This document shows positions 41,801 to 42,826 of a DNA stretch of 42,826 bases, in pieces (position 1 is the first letter of the stretch; every line of letters begins with the position of its first letter). Origin of the DNA: Mesorhizobium sp. B2-7-2 (GTDB taxonomy: Bacteria > Pseudomonadota > Alphaproteobacteria > Rhizobiales > Rhizobiaceae); assembly GCF_006440775.1 (NCBI RefSeq), contig NZ_VFTZ01000036.1, forward strand, positions 1 to 42,826. Reading direction: 5' to 3'. Under the pieces are notes generated by a model, which ran no database searches, was not told where the DNA came from, and saw nothing but the letters and a program-made list of their open reading frames with translations. Made by a program: the position numbers and the translations under genes.

Positions 41801-42503
41801 GCCCTTCGGCGGCGAGGGGCTTTCGGGCACCGGCCCCAAGGCCGGCGGACCGCATTACCTGCGCCGCTTCCGCAAGGGGCCGGAGGCCGGCACCGAGCTT
41901 GGCGAGGGTCACAAGGTGACCGCGACCGAGCTTGCCGACAATCTGCCGGATCCGACGCTCGGCGGCTGGTCGACGCGACCGGACCGCGTGGCGATCCTGA
42001 GGAAGCATCTGCGCGGCAAGGGCGCGGCGGCGATCGCCGCTGCGGCAAGCCTCGATTTCGGCCAGGTAGACCTGCCGGGGCCGACCGGCGAGGCCAACAC
42101 GCTGTCGCTGGCGCCGCGCGGCCGGGTGCTGTGTCTAGGCCCGGATACCGAGACGCTGCTTTCCCAGGCGATCCAGGCGCTCGCGGCCGGCAATGCGGTG
42201 CTTGCGGTGGCGCCGGGCGCTCCGGCGGCGCTATCGGCGCTGACCGGCAAGGGTCTGCCGCTGGCGGCGATCGACGGCCGGCCCGATCCGGTCGAGGCGC
42301 GCTCGCTGCGGGTCGATGTTGTCGCCTTCTCCGGCACGCCGGAGGCGGCGCGGATCGTGCGCAAGGTGATTGCCGAGCGCTCCGGGCCGATCGTGCCGCT
42401 GGTCAGCGAAGTGCTGAACCCGGCCGCCTACTCGCATGAGCGCGCAGTCTGCGTCGACACCACGGCGGCGGGTGGTAACGCCAGCCTGCTGGCGGCAACA
42501 TAG
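38895..42503 (+). CDS. putA: Bifunctional proline dehydrogenase / L-glutamate gamma-semialdehyde dehydrogenase
   Basis: This 1202-residue enzyme oxidises proline to glutamate in two channelled steps. An N-terminal arm and alpha domain (about 1-150) lead to the FAD-binding proline dehydrogenase barrel (about 150-460; MVRLVKGAYWDTEIKRAQ, YPQFATHNAHTVAAI). The NAD-dependent aldehyde dehydrogenase follows (about 520-980; ISPWNFPLAIFTGQIAAAL, FTGSTEVAK, ETGGLNAMIV), with nucleophile Cys808 in SAGQRCSALR. A C-terminal domain to 1202 is present as in long PutAs. There is no N-terminal ribbon-helix-helix, so it cannot repress itself; the divergent Lrp regulator should do that job. The ATG at 38895 (MPLDAIRQQI) has only a weak GGA upstream. 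Confidence 0.95.
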   Translation: MPLDAIRQQIRANYLPDEDEAVKRLSAAAGLSAQERKAISARAADLVRAVRGSTDPRLMEVFLSAYGLSTKEGVALMCLAEALLRVPDAETMDDLIADKIAPHDWSAHSGGSSSIFVNASTWALMLTGRVLDEGEGGIEGTLRAMVRRLGEPVIRKAVAAAMREMGEQFVLGRTIAEAVKRGRPMTQKGYLYSFDMLGEAARTEADALRYHRAYADAISSLDAGSNGPDIRYNHGISVKLSALHPRYEVAQRETMLPVMSERLLSLALAARHSRMGLNIDAEEADRLDLSLDVIERVLAEPELAGWDGFGVVIQAYGPRAAFAIDWLYALARKYDRKIMVRLVKGAYWDTEIKRAQTLGLSGYPVFTRKANTDVSYLACAKKLLSMTDRIYPQFATHNAHTVAAILSMAKDRDSFEFQRLHGMGEALHETVRQAEGTRCRIYAPVGAHSDLLAYLVRRLLENGANSSFVHQLTDEEVEPEEIARDPLAVIETQGPAANPAIARPAAIFGAGRRNSRGFDITDPVTLAAVDKARAAFAGTDRWHAKPVTRAAGYGQPRQIVNPAKPDEIVGTVHEAAAKQVATAVRIAVDAQPAWAKRPVAERAAILNRAADLYEANAVEFFALATREAGKSLADGVAEVREAVDFLRYYAAEAANAEAGTQARGAIVCISPWNFPLAIFTGQIAAALVTGNSVIAKPAEQTPLIAFRAVEMLREAGVPEDVIQLLPGDGASVGAPLTADPRIAGVCFTGSTEVAKLIEKQLAETAAPDAMLIAETGGLNAMIVDSTALPEQAVRDILASAFQSAGQRCSALRVLYVQKDVEKKMLEMLKGAMEALTVGNPWAISTDVGPVIDDEAQASISDYCKKKGLEGRLIAKLEAPATGRFVAPHVFRVKGIEEMEREVFGPVLHVATFDADEIDQVIAAINRKGYGLTFGLHTRIEGRVQHFVDGIHAGNIYVNRNQIGAVVGSQPFGGEGLSGTGPKAGGPHYLRRFRKGPEAGTELGEGHKVTATELADNLPDPTLGGWSTRPDRVAILRKHLRGKGAAAIAAAASLDFGQVDLPGPTGEANTLSLAPRGRVLCLGPDTETLLSQAIQALAAGNAVLAVAPGAPAALSALTGKGLPLAAIDGRPDPVEARSLRVDVVAFSGTPEAARIVRKVIAERSGPIVPLVSEVLNPAAYSHERAVCVDTTAAGGNASLLAAT

Positions 42504-42527
42504 TTCCCAAGCACGGCGATTTTGGCC

Positions 42528-42735
42528 AGTCGGCTATGTCTGCGTAGGCAGTTACATGCCTTGGCGATTGGCCGGAACGCTCATCGCGATCGTCATCCAC
42601 GGGTCTCCGCGACGCCGCTTCGCGGCTGCTTCGCCCGTGGATGACGAGGTTGAGGAGGCTTCAGCCAATCCCCAGCGTTTGCGCTGATTTCACTGACCCG
42701 CCGGCAAGTTTGAGGATCCCTGTGTCGAGGAACTA
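42528..42735 (+). repeat. Composite repeat C, right copy (with single arm of repeat A)
   Basis: Left and right blocks match those at 37922 and 38162-38280. The centre holds only one hairpin: TCGTCATCCACGGG (42590) pairs perfectly with CCCGTGGATGACGA (42634), the right arm of repeat A. It is a direct repeat of the left copy, so lrp-putA sits between two like-oriented elements. Confidence 0.8.
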
Positions 42736-42826
42736 GCTGGCGCTGCACGGGGATTTTGAAAGGTTGCCGTTTGTCTTGGTGCAAGATTTTCCGTTCATTT
42801 CCGTGAAATCAGCGCAAACGCCGGGG
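42665..42826. repeat. Palindromic end of composite repeat C (inverted pair with 38188-38269)
   Basis: CCCCAGCGTTTGCGCTGATT near 42669 is answered by AATCAGCGCAAACGCCGGGG at the window edge, so the block could fold as a ~160-bp hairpin. The right half (42745-42826) is the reverse complement of 38188-38269, about 90 percent by eye. The middle, TGGCGCTGCACGGGGATTTT, resembles 37904-37923. The element may continue past the window. Confidence 0.75.

Noticed and set aside
37922..42826. Classical composite transposon around putA
   Set aside because: The flanking repeats contain no transposase frame and no clear target duplication; they are short palindromic repeats, so only repeat-mediated rearrangement is proposed.

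Overview
The window reads as chromosome of a Hyphomicrobiales (Rhizobiales) alphaproteobacterium, most likely Mesorhizobium or a close relative. The evidence is high GC with strong GC3, the acpXL-lpxXL cluster for the very-long-chain fatty acid of lipid A, a PutA without its own DNA-binding domain next to an Lrp-type regulator, and intergenic repeats typical of rhizobia. The genus is an inference. No transposase, integrase, phage gene, rRNA or CRISPR array was seen.

Layout. 1-2.4 kb: minus-strand pair of a non-pyrrolysine MttB-family methyltransferase and a dimethylglycine-dehydrogenase-like flavoprotein cut by the window edge. 2.6-7.6 kb: MFS transporter, prolyl oligopeptidase and a class III aminotransferase on plus. 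8-10.1 kb: valine catabolism pair (mmsB, isobutyryl-CoA dehydrogenase-like) on minus. 10.2-12.3 kb: a DMSP-lyase-like cupin whose stop overlaps the start of cobQ. 12.7-15.9 kb: VOC protein, AraC regulator, a 56-residue membrane protein, TauE/SafE exporter and TerB-like protein. 15.9-22.4 kb: peptide-type ABC transporter (fused double ATPase, two permeases, binding protein) preceded by an M20 hydrolase. 22.6-28.1 kb: a small L,D-transpeptidase facing the lpxXL cluster (acpXL, two ketosynthase-like genes, a zinc dehydrogenase, lpxXL). 28.3-30 kb: an SPFH protein and two abutting degenerate tRNA-like sequences. 30.1-37.9 kb: histidine phosphatase, AEC transporter, gabD, aldose epimerase, kdgK, a FixH-like protein with a MauG-type dihaem peroxidase, and an antitoxin remnant. 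38.2-42.5 kb: Lrp regulator divergent from putA.

Most of the content is ordinary carbon and nitrogen scavenging: methylamines, valine, peptides, proline, GABA/succinate semialdehyde and sugar acids. The envelope theme is the lipid A C28 acyl chain. There AcpXL carries the chain, one complete ketosynthase extends it, and LpxXL transfers it. The second ketosynthase has lost its active-site cysteine and looks like a chain-length-factor partner. No fabZ lies in the cluster.

The most unusual layer is the repeats. At least four families occur: (A) a ~180-bp element of three nested hairpins, in four full copies and one single arm; (B) a ~60-130-bp mosaic palindrome, one copy of which now encodes the last 38 residues of an ABC permease; (C) a composite element bracketing lrp-putA, including an ~82-bp near-identical inverted pair; (D) a short hairpin with ATGCATGTCGT arms.
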